DNA of 44,347 nt from positions 1-44,347 of the forward strand of contig CAKOKU010000010.1 in the NCBI GenBank assembly GCA_934095865.1, written 5' to 3'. The position numbers and the translations under genes are program-made. Position 1 is the first letter of the stretch; every line of letters begins with the position of its first letter. Shown here one piece after another: positions 25,487 through 34,605 of the stretch. This stretch comes from an uncultured Bacilli bacterium (lineage in GTDB: Bacteria > Bacillota_I > Bacilli_A > RF39 > UBA660). The notes below the pieces were generated by a model that saw only the letters and a program-made list of their open reading frames with translations, had not been told where the DNA came from and ran no database searches.

Positions 25487-25693
25487 CTAACGATTGATTA
25501 TCTTTAACAAAACATATAAAACAATCAAAACAGTACCAGCAATTATAGTTAATTTTGCTGGTGTTTCTCCCATTATTGATACCATATTTTCATAAATTGT
25601 CATGGCAATATCAACAATATAATTTTTTACATTTTGAACAAATTGACTTACTTGATCAGGCAAATTTTGTTCCCAAAAATCTAATATATACAT
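25487..25693 (-). CDS. Small membrane protein
   Basis: A 68-residue protein with an amphipathic N-terminal half (DQVSQFVQNVKNYIVDIAMTI) and a single transmembrane helix near the C terminus (about 45-65). The ATG at 25693 is chosen; the in-frame GTG at 25702 is part of the AGTGAT ribosome site. Its promoter (TTGCTA-17-TATACT, 25719-25747) overlaps that of tRNA-His on the other strand. No family recognised; a small-peptide or sporulation role is possible. Confidence 0.6.
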   Translation of the reverse strand: MYILDFWEQNLPDQVSQFVQNVKNYIVDIAMTIYENMVSIMGETPAKLTIIAGTVLIVLYVLLKIINR

Positions 25694-25718
25694 AAAAATC
25701 ACTACTTTCTATACAATT

Positions 25719-25747
25719 AGTATAATACACCCTTGCATTTTTAGCAA
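25719..25747 (-). promoter_or_regulatory. Promoter of the small membrane protein gene
   Basis: Minus strand TTGCTA (25742-25747), 17 bp, TATACT (25719-25724). It interleaves with the tRNA-His promoter, so the two may interfere. Confidence 0.65.
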
Positions 25748-25761
25748 TTAATTGGTAGAAT
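25733..25761 (+). promoter_or_regulatory. Promoter of tRNA-His
   Basis: TTGCAT (25733-25738), 17 bp, TAGAAT (25756-25761), 12 bp before the tRNA. Confidence 0.65.
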
Positions 25762-25773
25762 ATTTTAAGTAAT

Positions 25774-25850
25774 GGCGGAATTGGTGAAGTGGTTAACACG
25801 CCGGATTGTGGCTCCGGTATGCGTGGGTTCGATCCCCACATTTCGCCCCA
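25774..25850 (+). tRNA. tRNA-His (anticodon GUG)
   Basis: G at position -1 (25774) faces discriminator C, as tRNA-His requires. Acceptor GCGGAAT/ATTTCGC, anticodon arm CCGGA-TTGTGGC-TCCGG with anticodon GTG, T-loop TTCGATC, encoded CCA. A hairpin AAAACATA/TATGTTTT follows at 25859-25881. Confidence 0.95.
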
Positions 25851-25857
25851 AATCATG

Positions 25858-26292
25858 TTAAAACATATTCAAAGTATGTTTTAAGATAGAAAATAATTTA
25901 TTAAAATTTCTTCTAATGGTTTTAAAAAAATTATTTCTTTGAGTATCAATTAACATTGATACTCTTTTTTGTTGCCCTAAATTACAATGTATATAAACAT
26001 CAGTTGTAGTAGAAATTCTACTATGTCCTAGTCTTGCACTTATAACATTGATAGGTACGCCATTACTGCATAAAAAACTAGCATGGCTATGTCTAATTGG
26101 CCTTAAATTATCCTTCTGACAAGCTTTCAATTTATACCTATCAATCGTTGTAGTACTTAATGGTTTCTCTCCGCCAAAGACAAAATAATCATCTTTAAAT
26201 GCTTTATACTTGTTTAAATATATTTTTTTAATTTCTCTAAATCCTTGTTTTTTATAGCAATTATTAACTTTAAGATCAGAAAAAAATTGGTA
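25858..26292 (-). pseudogene. Truncated tyrosine integrase beside tRNA-His
   Basis: A C-terminal integrase piece of about 144 codons, open from 26292 after an in-frame TAA, with no start codon of its own and no N-terminal or core-binding domain. Readable family features are DDYFVFGGEKPLSTTTIDRY, the IRHSHASF box (His and Arg), ARLGHSRISTT, and Tyr in DVYIHC. The box lacks the usual HDF before RHSHAS, a small internal loss. Lying with its 3' end 8 bp from the tRNA-His end is the classic position of an integrase after insertion into a tRNA gene, so this is the relic of an integrated element. The other end was not found. Confidence 0.8.
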
Positions 26293-26310
26293 TTACTACC
26301 AACCTTTTTA

Positions 26311-26470
26311 TTAGAAATAACGATCATATGGAGGTCGTGGTTTTCTAAATTCATCAGGTCCATGAAAATACATATCACAAGGACGATGAAATCGATGATA
26401 ACGACCCCCAGTTTAAAAGATATAAATTTCTAATTCCTATCAACATTAAAATTAAACCTAAAAATATTAT
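26311..26470 (-). pseudogene. Possible small spore-coat-like peptide, frameshifted
   Basis: AAGGTGA with 5-base spacing leads not to ATG but to ATA at 26470. From there the frame encodes a hydrophobic segment (IIFLGLILMLIGI) and reaches NW. At a run of five G (26405-26409) the frame ends in Ser-rich nonsense, whereas skipping one G gives a Gly/Arg/His/Tyr/Pro-rich tail (GRYHRFHRP, then RKPRPPYDRYF) to a TAA at 26311. A membrane segment plus such a tail is typical of small sporulation or coat peptides. It may be a decayed gene or a real frameshift; both parts are short, so chance remains possible. Confidence 0.35.
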
Positions 26471-26486
26471 TCAAATCACCTTCCTA

Positions 26487-28364
26487 CTATTTATTTACAG
26501 CAACACCATCTACGTATAATGTATATCCATTAAAATCAATATTACTATTACTAGCATCCGCATTATCCAAACTTGTAATATAACTATCACCAGTCAATTT
26601 AATCTTAGATGTTTTATCTAACACTAATTTTATACTTTTAGCTTCATTATCATTATTTATAGCACCAATAAAATTAGAACTATCTGTTAATGACATATCC
26701 AAAGTTGAAATAGAATCCACAGCAATATTACCATCAACTTTTTGATTAATCATGCTTAATTTTACATTACCACCATTTGATCCAGAATTACCCCAAGAAT
26801 CCTTTTGAATTCTTAAAAAATAACCAGTTGCATCATTGTTAATAATAGTATTGTTCTCTAAAACTATTTCTGCTGTGGTATTAGTAACATAAATTGTATC
26901 TCCTTTATTAGTAGTTATATTACTATCTTTAGAAGAAAAATAACTTTCACCATCAGCGGCATCACCACTCATAGATTGATATAAAAAGATATTTTTATAT
27001 GTTGTAGATTGACCATTCAATTTATTATTAGTATCTGTTAACACAACACTATCTAACACTACTTTATTTTTTCCTTCTATAACAATACCTTCTGAAGCCG
27101 TTGCAGTTAAATTAGCATTTTTTACAGTAATATCAGCAGTTGAATATACAGTTGGAGAACCTTGACCAGTTGTCTTATAATTACCGCCATCTACAACAAC
27201 AGTACCGCCACCTCTATCACTTCTAATAGCTGCACTGGAAGTACCAGCTGTATTAATTGTTAAATTATTAGCATACATAACGCCACCACCAGTAGTCATA
27301 ATTCCACCTGAATTATCTTTTTCTGTTGTGATAGTAGAATCACTAATTGTTACAGTTGTTCCATCACCTGATGTATTATTTGTTGTAGCGCTACCGCCAA
27401 AACTAAACACACCATTAGCACCGGCTGCTGCCGTTTTAATATCAGCATTAGTTATGGTAACATTAGCGCCATCTTTTACCAAAATACCAGAATTGGTACC
27501 ATAAAAGCTAGTTGCATCTCCACTATTATCATCGCCAGTTTTTGATACTTCAATATCATCCAACACTACATTAGCGCCATCAGAAATCATTAATGAACTT
27601 GTACCAGCTTCCGAAGAAGTATATTCTTCCTTTGAAACAGTAGCATCATTAGTTATTTTTGTATTTGCCTTATAACTGACATTACCACTACCAGCATTAT
27701 TATCTATCATTTCAAAATTTGTATTAGAACTATTCATCGACATTTTATTAGCAATTATTATTTCTGAGCCAACTTCAACTACGGTAAGTAACCCTAATCC
27801 CAAAACATAAATGATTATCTTATCAGAGCTGCCAAAAGTTTCTTTAAAGCTTTTTTTATTTGCCTTTGACATAATCAAATAAATTAAACAAGCACCTAAC
27901 GCTAAACTTTCAACACCTAATAAAATAATATAAGAAGCACTTAAACTTTTTTTGTTATTAGAATTAGATGTCATACCAGAACCAGGCATATCTTTTGGAG
28001 CAGATTGATTACTATCAGAGCCATTCATGGCATTTCCATTTGGTGGTGTCATATTTTGATTATTATCACTTCCATTAACATTTCTCTGATTAGAAGAATC
28101 TGATTTATCATCATTACCTGGTTTTTGTGGTGGCGTTCCTCCATTTCCTTGACTCGAATTATCATCATCAGTTTTTGCCGGCGGCGTATTTGTTGAAGAA
28201 TTATCTTGACTATTACCAGGTCCTCCAATACTACTCATATTATTAAAATTATTATCTACTTTACTAGTAGTATTCTTATTTGCAAAATACATTGTTAAAC
28301 CAATACAACCAACTAAAGCAACAATAACTATACTTAAAATTATATTTTTATTTTTTCTTTGCAT
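26487..28364 (-). CDS. Membrane-anchored beta-helix (adhesin-like) protein
   Basis: A 625-residue protein. One membrane helix is at about 8-28; then comes an Asn/Ser/Gly/Pro-rich low-complexity stretch (about 35-140), two more helices (about 145-167 and 183-205), and 230-625 a repetitive Thr/Asn/Val region with the short-strand rhythm of a right-handed parallel beta-helix (for example VTISDSTITTEKDNSGGI). The beta-helix presumably faces outside and binds or cleaves a glycan; no catalytic residues are clear. The ATG at 28364 has a perfect AAAGGAGG; the longer frame to 28472 runs into the upstream terminator. It follows the response regulator gene, which may control it. Confidence 0.75.
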   Translation of the reverse strand: MQRKNKNIILSIVIVALVGCIGLTMYFANKNTTSKVDNNFNNMSSIGGPGNSQDNSSTNTPPAKTDDDNSSQGNGGTPPQKPGNDDKSDSSNQRNVNGSDNNQNMTPPNGNAMNGSDSNQSAPKDMPGSGMTSNSNNKKSLSASYIILLGVESLALGACLIYLIMSKANKKSFKETFGSSDKIIIYVLGLGLLTVVEVGSEIIIANKMSMNSSNTNFEMIDNNAGSGNVSYKANTKITNDATVSKEEYTSSEAGTSSLMISDGANVVLDDIEVSKTGDDNSGDATSFYGTNSGILVKDGANVTITNADIKTAAAGANGVFSFGGSATTNNTSGDGTTVTISDSTITTEKDNSGGIMTTGGGVMYANNLTINTAGTSSAAIRSDRGGGTVVVDGGNYKTTGQGSPTVYSTADITVKNANLTATASEGIVIEGKNKVVLDSVVLTDTNNKLNGQSTTYKNIFLYQSMSGDAADGESYFSSKDSNITTNKGDTIYVTNTTAEIVLENNTIINNDATGYFLRIQKDSWGNSGSNGGNVKLSMINQKVDGNIAVDSISTLDMSLTDSSNFIGAINNDNEAKSIKLVLDKTSKIKLTGDSYITSLDNADASNSNIDFNGYTLYVDGVAVNK

Positions 28365-28454
28365 AAGCTTTCCTCCTTTGCTTACACCTAGAGCATACAA
28401 AACTAATATTAAATAAACATTAAAATTTTTAATTTTTTCAAAATTATTAAAATC

Positions 28455-28496
28455 CATAAAAAAACACTCCACTAACTTACGGAGTATTTATTTTTT
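28455..28496 (-). terminator. Terminator after the response regulator gene
   Basis: Minus strand ATACTCC/GGAGTGT hairpin and T7, so the beta-helix gene likely has its own promoter or depends on read-through. Confidence 0.75.
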
Positions 28497-29201
28497 TTAA
28501 TTTCTAAAATTATCAGTATTAGACGTTTCAAAAACAATTTTATATCCCAATCCTCGATTAGATTTTATTGTTACATTAGAAGAGATTGTTTTTAACTTTC
28601 GACGTAAAAAAGATAAATAAGCTTCCAAATTATTTGACTCGATTTCATTATCAATTCCCCAAATCTTATCATATATTTGTTCTTTTGATAAAATTTGTTT
28701 CGGATTCTTCATAAAATATTCCAATAATTGAAACTCCTTACAAGACAATTCTACGTTATCTTGGCTATTCTTACAACTCAAAATTGATGTACTTAAGTCT
28801 AATGTAATGTCGCCATAAAACAAGACATTAGATTTTCTAACATCAAATTTACGCAGTTGAATGTTCACTCTCGCCATTAACTCATCTATATGAAATGGTT
28901 TAGTAACATAATCATCAGCACCATTATTTAAACCATTTAATTTATCTTCTAAAGTTCCTCTTGCTGTTAACATTATTACTTTAGAATCAACTTTTTCTTC
29001 CCTAATCTTTTCTAGGATACTAAAACCATCAATATGTGGTAACATTACATCTAAAATTATTAAATCATAAATGCCACCCAAAGCCATATCTAATCCAACT
29101 GCACCGTCCATAGCCGTATCAACTATATACTTATCATTTTTCAGTCTACTGGCTATAACGTCACACAAACTATATTCATCTTCTATAATCAATATTCTCA
29201 T
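28497..29201 (-). CDS. OmpR/PhoB-family response regulator
   Basis: A 234-residue two-domain regulator. The receiver domain has the acidic pocket near residues 7-9, phospho-acceptor Asp51 (LIILDVMLPHIDG), Thr79 and Lys101 (VTKPF). The C-terminal winged helix carries CKEFQLLEYF and the recognition segment NNLEAYLSFLRRKL. No histidine kinase gene is beside it, so it is an orphan in this window. AGGAAGATTT precedes the ATG. Immediate neighbours are signal peptidase upstream and the beta-helix protein downstream. Confidence 0.93.
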   Translation of the reverse strand: MRILIIEDEYSLCDVIASRLKNDKYIVDTAMDGAVGLDMALGGIYDLIILDVMLPHIDGFSILEKIREEKVDSKVIMLTARGTLEDKLNGLNNGADDYVTKPFHIDELMARVNIQLRKFDVRKSNVLFYGDITLDLSTSILSCKNSQDNVELSCKEFQLLEYFMKNPKQILSKEQIYDKIWGIDNEIESNNLEAYLSFLRRKLKTISSNVTIKSNRGLGYKIVFETSNTDNFRN

Positions 29202-29231
29202 ATGAAATCTTCCTAAACAACTAAAGCAATT

Positions 29232-29726
29232 TTAATTTATTTTACCAAATTTTGTAAATGGATAAATACGAAAATCAACAACGCCACTAATATCATCAAG
29301 ACTAACAGGTCCAAAATATCTACTATCCAAGGAATCTTCTCTATTATCACCAATTAAATAATATTCATTTTCTTTCAATCTTGTTTCAGGAAAATCAAAA
29401 GAAACGCCATAACCATAGTTAGTAACTTCTTCGTTATTCACATAAATAGTACCACTTACGCATTTAATCATATCACTCGGAACTGCCATTACTCTCTTAA
29501 TAATCTTATCTCCATTGTGATTAGCCACTACTATATCATATCTATTTATCTTTTTAGTTTTCTTTAACACTAACATATCATTGGTATACAAAGTAGTTTG
29601 CATAGATGGTCCATTTACAATAACCGGTGTTGCAACATAAGTTCTAATTAAAATTACTACTACCAATATAACTATATAAGGAATAAGCTCTTTAATTTTT
29701 TTCATCATAATACCAAGTAGTGCCAA
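29232..29726 (-). CDS. lepB: Signal peptidase I
   Basis: A short (164-residue) Gram-positive type I signal peptidase that removes signal peptides at the outer face of the membrane. One N-terminal helix (about 14-34), catalytic Ser41 in NGPSMQTTL, catalytic Lys77 in DKIIKRVMAVP, and the C-terminal GDNREDSLDSR box. The likely start is TTG at 29726 (AGTAGG five bases upstream); ATGs at 29708 and 29705 lack a site but fit the usual MKK start. Confidence 0.92.
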   Translation of the reverse strand: MALLGIMMKKIKELIPYIVILVVVILIRTYVATPVIVNGPSMQTTLYTNDMLVLKKTKKINRYDIVVANHNGDKIIKRVMAVPSDMIKCVSGTIYVNNEEVTNYGYGVSFDFPETRLKENEYYLIGDNREDSLDSRYFGPVSLDDISGVVDFRIYPFTKFGKIN

Positions 29727-29753
29727 TATAGCCTACTTTTCCCTTTCTTCAAT

Positions 29754-30665
29754 TTAATTGTTATTTTCTAAAAAGGTTAATACATCTTCATACACGCCAT
29801 ATTTACGGTCTTCTAAAAGCAGTTCATGTCTTAATTTATCATATATTTTAACATCGACATTTTTATAGCCTAACGCTCTAAGAAAGCATTGTAAATCATA
29901 AAGTTTATCCAAACTACCTATAACAGGATCATCAATACCGGCAATAATTAACATTGGTAATTTAGCATTTTTAACCAAATAACTTTGTTTCTGATATGCT
30001 CTAACTAATAACTTATACAAAATATAAAAGCCATTAGTGGTAAAAGTAAACCCACACAAAGTGTCATTATTATATTTATAAACATTGTCTTTATTAAGAC
30101 TTAACCAAGCATTCTTTTCTTTAAAACCTTTATTATAAGTACTAAACGTCATCGTATCTAACAACTTATTTGGTTTCTTATCTCCAACAAATAAAGAACA
30201 AATTTTACTAAGGCCAATACCAATTACCGCCAACTGATTTTTTGTAGGAGGACCACATAACACAAGCTTATCTATTTTATCATCGTATTTCTGTAAATAG
30301 TTTCTAGCCACTAAAGTTCCCATACTATGACTAAATAAAGTTATATGCAAATCAGGATATTTCTTTTTTATAAATTCTGTAACTGTATATAAATCTCTAG
30401 CTAAAACAGTTTCATCATTAGTATAAAAATAACCCAAATCCCTACTATCTTTTACACTTGCCCCATGTCCTCTATGGTCATGAATTACACTAACATAACC
30501 ATTAGCGCCTAAATATTTCATGAAATCTAGATATCTTTCTTTATGTTCACTCATTCCATGAGATATTTGAACTACTCCCTTTATTTTTTTATTATCTGGA
30601 ACTAAATACATAATCCCCAAAGTAAGACCATCATAATCAGACTGCACCGTACACTTTTCTACCAT
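29754..30665 (-). CDS. Lysophospholipase / monoacylglycerol-lipase-like hydrolase
   Basis: A 303-residue serine hydrolase of the Hydrolase_4 group. ISHGMSEHKERY and HDHRGHGAS near the N terminus and the nucleophile elbow FSHSMG are typical; acid Asp in IAGIDDPV and His in KLRHELL complete the triad. It probably cleaves lysophospholipids or monoglycerides at the membrane. The ATG at 30665 follows AAAGAGG; the upstream ATG at 30686 has no such site. Confidence 0.88.
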   Translation of the reverse strand: MVEKCTVQSDYDGLTLGIMYLVPDNKKIKGVVQISHGMSEHKERYLDFMKYLGANGYVSVIHDHRGHGASVKDSRDLGYFYTNDETVLARDLYTVTEFIKKKYPDLHITLFSHSMGTLVARNYLQKYDDKIDKLVLCGPPTKNQLAVIGIGLSKICSLFVGDKKPNKLLDTMTFSTYNKGFKEKNAWLSLNKDNVYKYNNDTLCGFTFTTNGFYILYKLLVRAYQKQSYLVKNAKLPMLIIAGIDDPVIGSLDKLYDLQCFLRALGYKNVDVKIYDKLRHELLLEDRKYGVYEDVLTFLENNN

Positions 30666-30707
30666 AAAGACCTCTTTTTCATTCAATCATACAAAGATTA
30701 TATCATT

Positions 30708-30746
30708 AAAAAAAAGAATGTACCAGTTAAACTGGACACTCTATCT
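30708..30746 (-). terminator. Terminator of the Ig-like membrane protein gene
   Basis: Minus strand GTGTCCAG/CTGGTACA hairpin followed by a T run; lies between the two minus-strand genes. Confidence 0.65.
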
Positions 30747-30763
30747 ATTTTAAAACCAACAAA

Positions 30764-32356
30764 TCACAAAAGGGATATTACGTATTTTTGATTACGAATA
30801 GTAATAACCATATTTATAGAAGTTGCATACTTCACATTATAATCAACTTCTAAAACCTTACTGCCACTCAAGTCATTAGCAGCTGATTTATCAGTTACAC
30901 TACTAGTATATGTCTTATCATTATAGATATATTCAAAAGTAACAAAATTATTATAAAAATCACTTTTTCCATACTGACTATAATTAGTTGTTTCATCATA
31001 ACTAACATAACTATTTAAAACCATTAACGTCTTCTTAGTATTACTACTATTATTAATTACCGCTTTCTTATTACTACACGATCCCGAAGTACAGTAACTA
31101 TAATCATAAGTATAATTATCAGTAATCTCATAATCATTAACAGTTAAAGTTGTTTCTTTTAACGTTGAAGAATTGAATTTAACCTCATCAGTTAAATAAT
31201 AAGTACCATTATCTTTTATCTTATCATTTTCTTTTGGTGATACCACTAAAGTTTTATATGTTGGTGTAGCAACATTATCTACATACTTAACGCTATCTAA
31301 AATCTTAATGGTATACTTATTACTAATTTCATTATCCAAAATTGAATATACTAATACATATTTATGATTTACTTTAGGTTCAATTTTATCTTTATAATAA
31401 GGTTCGCCTAAATCAACAAAATACCCACTTTTATCTAAAATAGGATAAATATAAGTATTACCAATTTGCAACCAGAAGTTATCTGTATCTAAAGTCTGAG
31501 TCTTACTACTCTTATTAGTAACAGATAAAACTAAAACTAAATAATGATATTTATCACTTAAACTATTACCACCATAATCTAATTTAGTTAAATAAGAATT
31601 TTCTACTGTTATAGAAAAATTACTATATGTAAAAGCTTTATCAACCCTAACGTTATTATTTAATTTTATAAGGCCACTTACTATAAATATTACTATAATT
31701 AGACACAAAATACCACCCATCGCGCCAAAAACTAATTTATTATCTACAATATAATATTTAAGTTCACGCAACTTTTTATGAAATCCACGTTTTATTTTAT
31801 AATCTTCTAAATTAACACCAATCTCAATTTCTGCATCATCTTCTTGAGCAATATCAATATCATCACGTAAATTTGTAAATTCAAATGTATTTAAATCAAA
31901 GCCTATAAAGTTTAAAAAATAAAATAGAATAAAGAAAAAGTTTGGATAAAATGTAAATTTAGAAATATCTCGGTACAACAAAGCGGTTTGTGAAGCAATA
32001 GTATTATATTCAAAATTATCTAGAACACCACGGTAGATAAAAGTAAAAATAAATAAAACTATATAAAAACCAGTAGATATTTTATAAAATTTAGTATCTT
32101 TATCTTTACTTTTAAATAATATAGCTATAATTATATTGACCGCAATTATAACAAGCAAAACCACAGGCAATAAAATTCCGATGTATTTGCTAGCAATATC
32201 TGATTCCAATGTCGTGTAACTATTACTAACAAAACCAGCAAAGAAATTCATTACTCTAAATAACTTATAAATAACAAAAACAATAAGCGCTAATATAAAA
32301 GCATTAATCGTTTTAAAGTGATTAATTAAGAATTTAAATGGTTTTCTAATTATCAT
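30764..32356 (-). CDS. Polytopic membrane protein with DUF4352-like extracellular domain
   Basis: A 530-residue protein: four membrane helices in the first ~150 residues, a cytoplasmic charged segment (about 155-200), a fifth helix (about 205-230), then a large extracytoplasmic region. The first part of that region (VTVENSYLTKL-like, LVLSVTNKSSKTQTL, FWLQIG) resembles the Ig-like DUF4352/TRF2 fold of exported Firmicute proteins; the rest is Thr/Tyr/Ser-rich. One Cys pair (CTSGSC) could form a disulfide. The ATG at 32356 has AAGGTGG five bases upstream; the GTG at 32365 is part of that site. Promoter TTTAAA-17-TATACT lies just upstream. Function unknown. Confidence 0.65.
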   Translation of the reverse strand: MIIRKPFKFLINHFKTINAFILALIVFVIYKLFRVMNFFAGFVSNSYTTLESDIASKYIGILLPVVLLVIIAVNIIIAILFKSKDKDTKFYKISTGFYIVLFIFTFIYRGVLDNFEYNTIASQTALLYRDISKFTFYPNFFFILFYFLNFIGFDLNTFEFTNLRDDIDIAQEDDAEIEIGVNLEDYKIKRGFHKKLRELKYYIVDNKLVFGAMGGILCLIIVIFIVSGLIKLNNNVRVDKAFTYSNFSITVENSYLTKLDYGGNSLSDKYHYLVLVLSVTNKSSKTQTLDTDNFWLQIGNTYIYPILDKSGYFVDLGEPYYKDKIEPKVNHKYVLVYSILDNEISNKYTIKILDSVKYVDNVATPTYKTLVVSPKENDKIKDNGTYYLTDEVKFNSSTLKETTLTVNDYEITDNYTYDYSYCTSGSCSNKKAVINNSSNTKKTLMVLNSYVSYDETTNYSQYGKSDFYNNFVTFEYIYNDKTYTSSVTDKSAANDLSGSKVLEVDYNVKYATSINMVITIRNQKYVISLL

Positions 32357-32413
32357 ACAGACCACCTTACTATGATAAGTATATCATTGCCATCAAAAAA
32401 TTTAAAGTTAAAT

Positions 32414-32485
32414 TTTTGCAAACTTAACATTCTATGTTTAACTTATGATAATATCTTAATAGTTATCTTTTGCAAACTTAACATT
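32414..32485. repeat. Perfect 18-bp direct repeat, possible operator
   Basis: TTTTGCAAACTTAACATT occurs at 32414-32431 and again at 32468-32485, 54 bp apart, in the gene-free stretch 32357-32809. It lies upstream of the promoter for the minus-strand membrane protein gene and upstream of the RNase J1 promoter. Spacing near five helical turns would suit binding by one regulator. Confidence 0.6.
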
Positions 32486-32594
32486 TAAAAAAATCTCGAC
32501 TTGATTTTCATTTTATTCATCTAATATTTATGTATCTTCATTCCTAACATTCATCCACAGTCTTTCATAACAAACATGAATTATTAAGAAAAAT

Positions 32595-32809
32595 TTGCGA
32601 TTATAACAAATTAGTGGTATTATATAAACAGTTATATCAAAAGAACTTTTTATTAATTAACATTTATATTTAATTGAATTTGGTCATTATTATGGCCTCT
32701 TAGCTAACTATATTTAAATTATTTTTAATTATCAATCGAAAAATTTTTATGATAAGAAATTTTTTTGATATACCCAACTTACAAAATTTAACTCGAAAGA
32801 AGGAATCAT
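32595..32809 (+). promoter_or_regulatory. Promoter and ~180-nt leader of RNase J1 gene
   Basis: TTGCGA (32595-32600), 17 bp, TATTAT (32618-32623). The leader to the ATG at 32810 includes GGTC/GGCC pairing (about 32682-32697) and an imperfect A/T-rich hairpin (about 32736-32770). AGAAGGA is the ribosome site. A long 5' UTR would suit autoregulation of an RNase; that is inference. Confidence 0.5.
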
Positions 32810-34525
32810 ATGAAATTTAATGAAAATGCTACGGTTGTAGTAGCCCTTGGAGGACTAGGTGAAGTCGGCAAAAATATGTATGCTTTTATGCACAACAATG
32901 AAATATTTGTTATTGATGCTGGTGTTATGTTTCCAGAATCTGATCTTTTAGGCGTTGACTATGTTATTCAAGATACAACATTTTTAAAAGAAAATGAAAG
33001 TAAAATAAAAGGTCTTATCATTACTCACGGCCATGAAGACCACATTGGTGGCATATCTTTTCTACTTCAAAATGTAGAAATTCCCGTTATTTATGCCCCT
33101 AAAATTGCGGCTGACTTAATTGAAAAGAAATTAGTGGATCGTAATATCACTTATAAAAATATAGAAATAATTAATGAAGATTATAAAATTAAAACCAAGT
33201 ATTTTAACATCGAATTCGTTAGTATTACCCACTCTATTCCTGATAGTTATGCAGTTGTTCTCCATACTCCAAACGGTACGATCTTTGAAACTGGCGATTA
33301 TAAATTTGATTTAACCCCAATTGGCCCAATGGCAAACATTCATAAAATGGCTAAAATTGGTAGTGAAGGTGTTAAGCTTTTAATGGCTGACTCTACTAAC
33401 TCTTTAACAGAAGGGTTCTCAAAAAGTGAATCTGTCGTTGATGAACAAATTACAGACATAGTAAGATCTCATAATGGTCGCGTTATCATTGCCACTTTTG
33501 CTTCAAATATTTACCGCATTAAACATATTGTTGAATCATGTCAAGAAAACAATCGTAAAATAATTACGTTTGGTCGTTCAATGGAAAATGCTATTGAAAT
33601 CGCCCTTAATAACGAATTAATAACAGATAAAACTATCTTTATTGATGCTAACCAAGCTAAAGATATGAAGCACAACGAAGTTTGTATCCTATGTACAGGA
33701 ACTCAAGGTGAACCACTAGCGGCTCTTTCTCGCATTGCCAATGGTACTCACAAGCAAATAACTCTTTTACCAGACGATCTTGTTGTCTTTTCTTCGAGTG
33801 CTATACCAGGTAATGCTTCAAGTATCAACAATGTTATTAACAAACTATACTTAAAAGGCGTAAAAGTGTTTACAAATCAAGATTTAAGTAATGTTCATAC
33901 ATCAGGTCACGCTAATAAAGAAGAGCAAAAGCTAATGCTTCGCTTAATAAAACCAGAATATTTTATGCCAATGCATGGTGAATACAGAATGTTAAAAACA
34001 CAAGCAGAAACAGCCAGCCTTTGCGGCGTTAAAAAAGAAAATTGCTTTGTCATGCAAAATGGTGATACTTTAATTTTAGATAAAGACGGTGTAAAAAGAG
34101 GCCCATCTATCCAAGCTGGAGATGTTTATGTTGACGGCTCTAGAATCGGTGATATTGGCTCTGTGGTTATAAAAGATCGTAAACTTATGAGTAAAGATGG
34201 TATTTTAGTAACAATTCTAAACATTAACCCAATAACTAAAAAGCTTCTTATTAAACCCAATGTTACAACAAGAGGTTTCGTATTAGTTAATGAAAATGCC
34301 GAATTAATTAATGCTATTGAAAAAAAGATTTCTGATATTGTCCTTACTTATCTTCGTAACAATGATTACAATTATGTAGATTTAAGAAATACAATAATTT
34401 TAGAACTTCATCCATATATAAATAATTTAACCGGTCGCCGTCCAACCATCATCCCTGTTATAATGGAAGTTAAAAATACTAATCCTAAAAACGCTAAAGA
34501 AACAAATACGCAAAAAAATGCATAG
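32810..34525 (+). CDS. rnjA: Ribonuclease J1
   Basis: A 571-residue metallo-beta-lactamase/beta-CASP RNase with both endo- and 5'-exonuclease activity, central to mRNA decay and rRNA processing in Bacillota. The metal site is canonical: HGHEDHIGG (His73, His75, Asp77, His78), SGHANKEE and PMHGEYRML. A C-terminal domain mediates oligomerisation. This contrasts with the damaged paralogue at 7762-9417, which probably forms a complex with it. It ends in a polar Asn/Lys/Thr tail, and a perfect-palindrome terminator follows. Confidence 0.95.
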   Translation: MKFNENATVVVALGGLGEVGKNMYAFMHNNEIFVIDAGVMFPESDLLGVDYVIQDTTFLKENESKIKGLIITHGHEDHIGGISFLLQNVEIPVIYAPKIAADLIEKKLVDRNITYKNIEIINEDYKIKTKYFNIEFVSITHSIPDSYAVVLHTPNGTIFETGDYKFDLTPIGPMANIHKMAKIGSEGVKLLMADSTNSLTEGFSKSESVVDEQITDIVRSHNGRVIIATFASNIYRIKHIVESCQENNRKIITFGRSMENAIEIALNNELITDKTIFIDANQAKDMKHNEVCILCTGTQGEPLAALSRIANGTHKQITLLPDDLVVFSSSAIPGNASSINNVINKLYLKGVKVFTNQDLSNVHTSGHANKEEQKLMLRLIKPEYFMPMHGEYRMLKTQAETASLCGVKKENCFVMQNGDTLILDKDGVKRGPSIQAGDVYVDGSRIGDIGSVVIKDRKLMSKDGILVTILNINPITKKLLIKPNVTTRGFVLVNENAELINAIEKKISDIVLTYLRNNDYNYVDLRNTIILELHPYINNLTGRRPTIIPVIMEVKNTNPKNAKETNTQKNA

Positions 34526-34544
34526 AATATTCTATGTTTTTTTT
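34521..34544 (+). terminator. Terminator after RNase J1
   Basis: Palindrome CATAGAATATTCTATG followed by T8. Confidence 0.8.
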
Positions 34545-34605
34545 ATGACAATTTGCAAAGAAAAGCTTTTTATTATATACTAAAATTAGAATCAAAGAGG
34601 TAATT

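Noticed and set aside
26245..26433. 62-codon plus-strand frame
   Set aside because: It overlaps the integrase relic and the coat-like peptide on the other strand and has no ribosome site.
32536..32560. DnaA-box-like TCATCCACA as a sign of an origin
   Set aside because: A single one-mismatch copy and no dnaA/dnaN neighbours.
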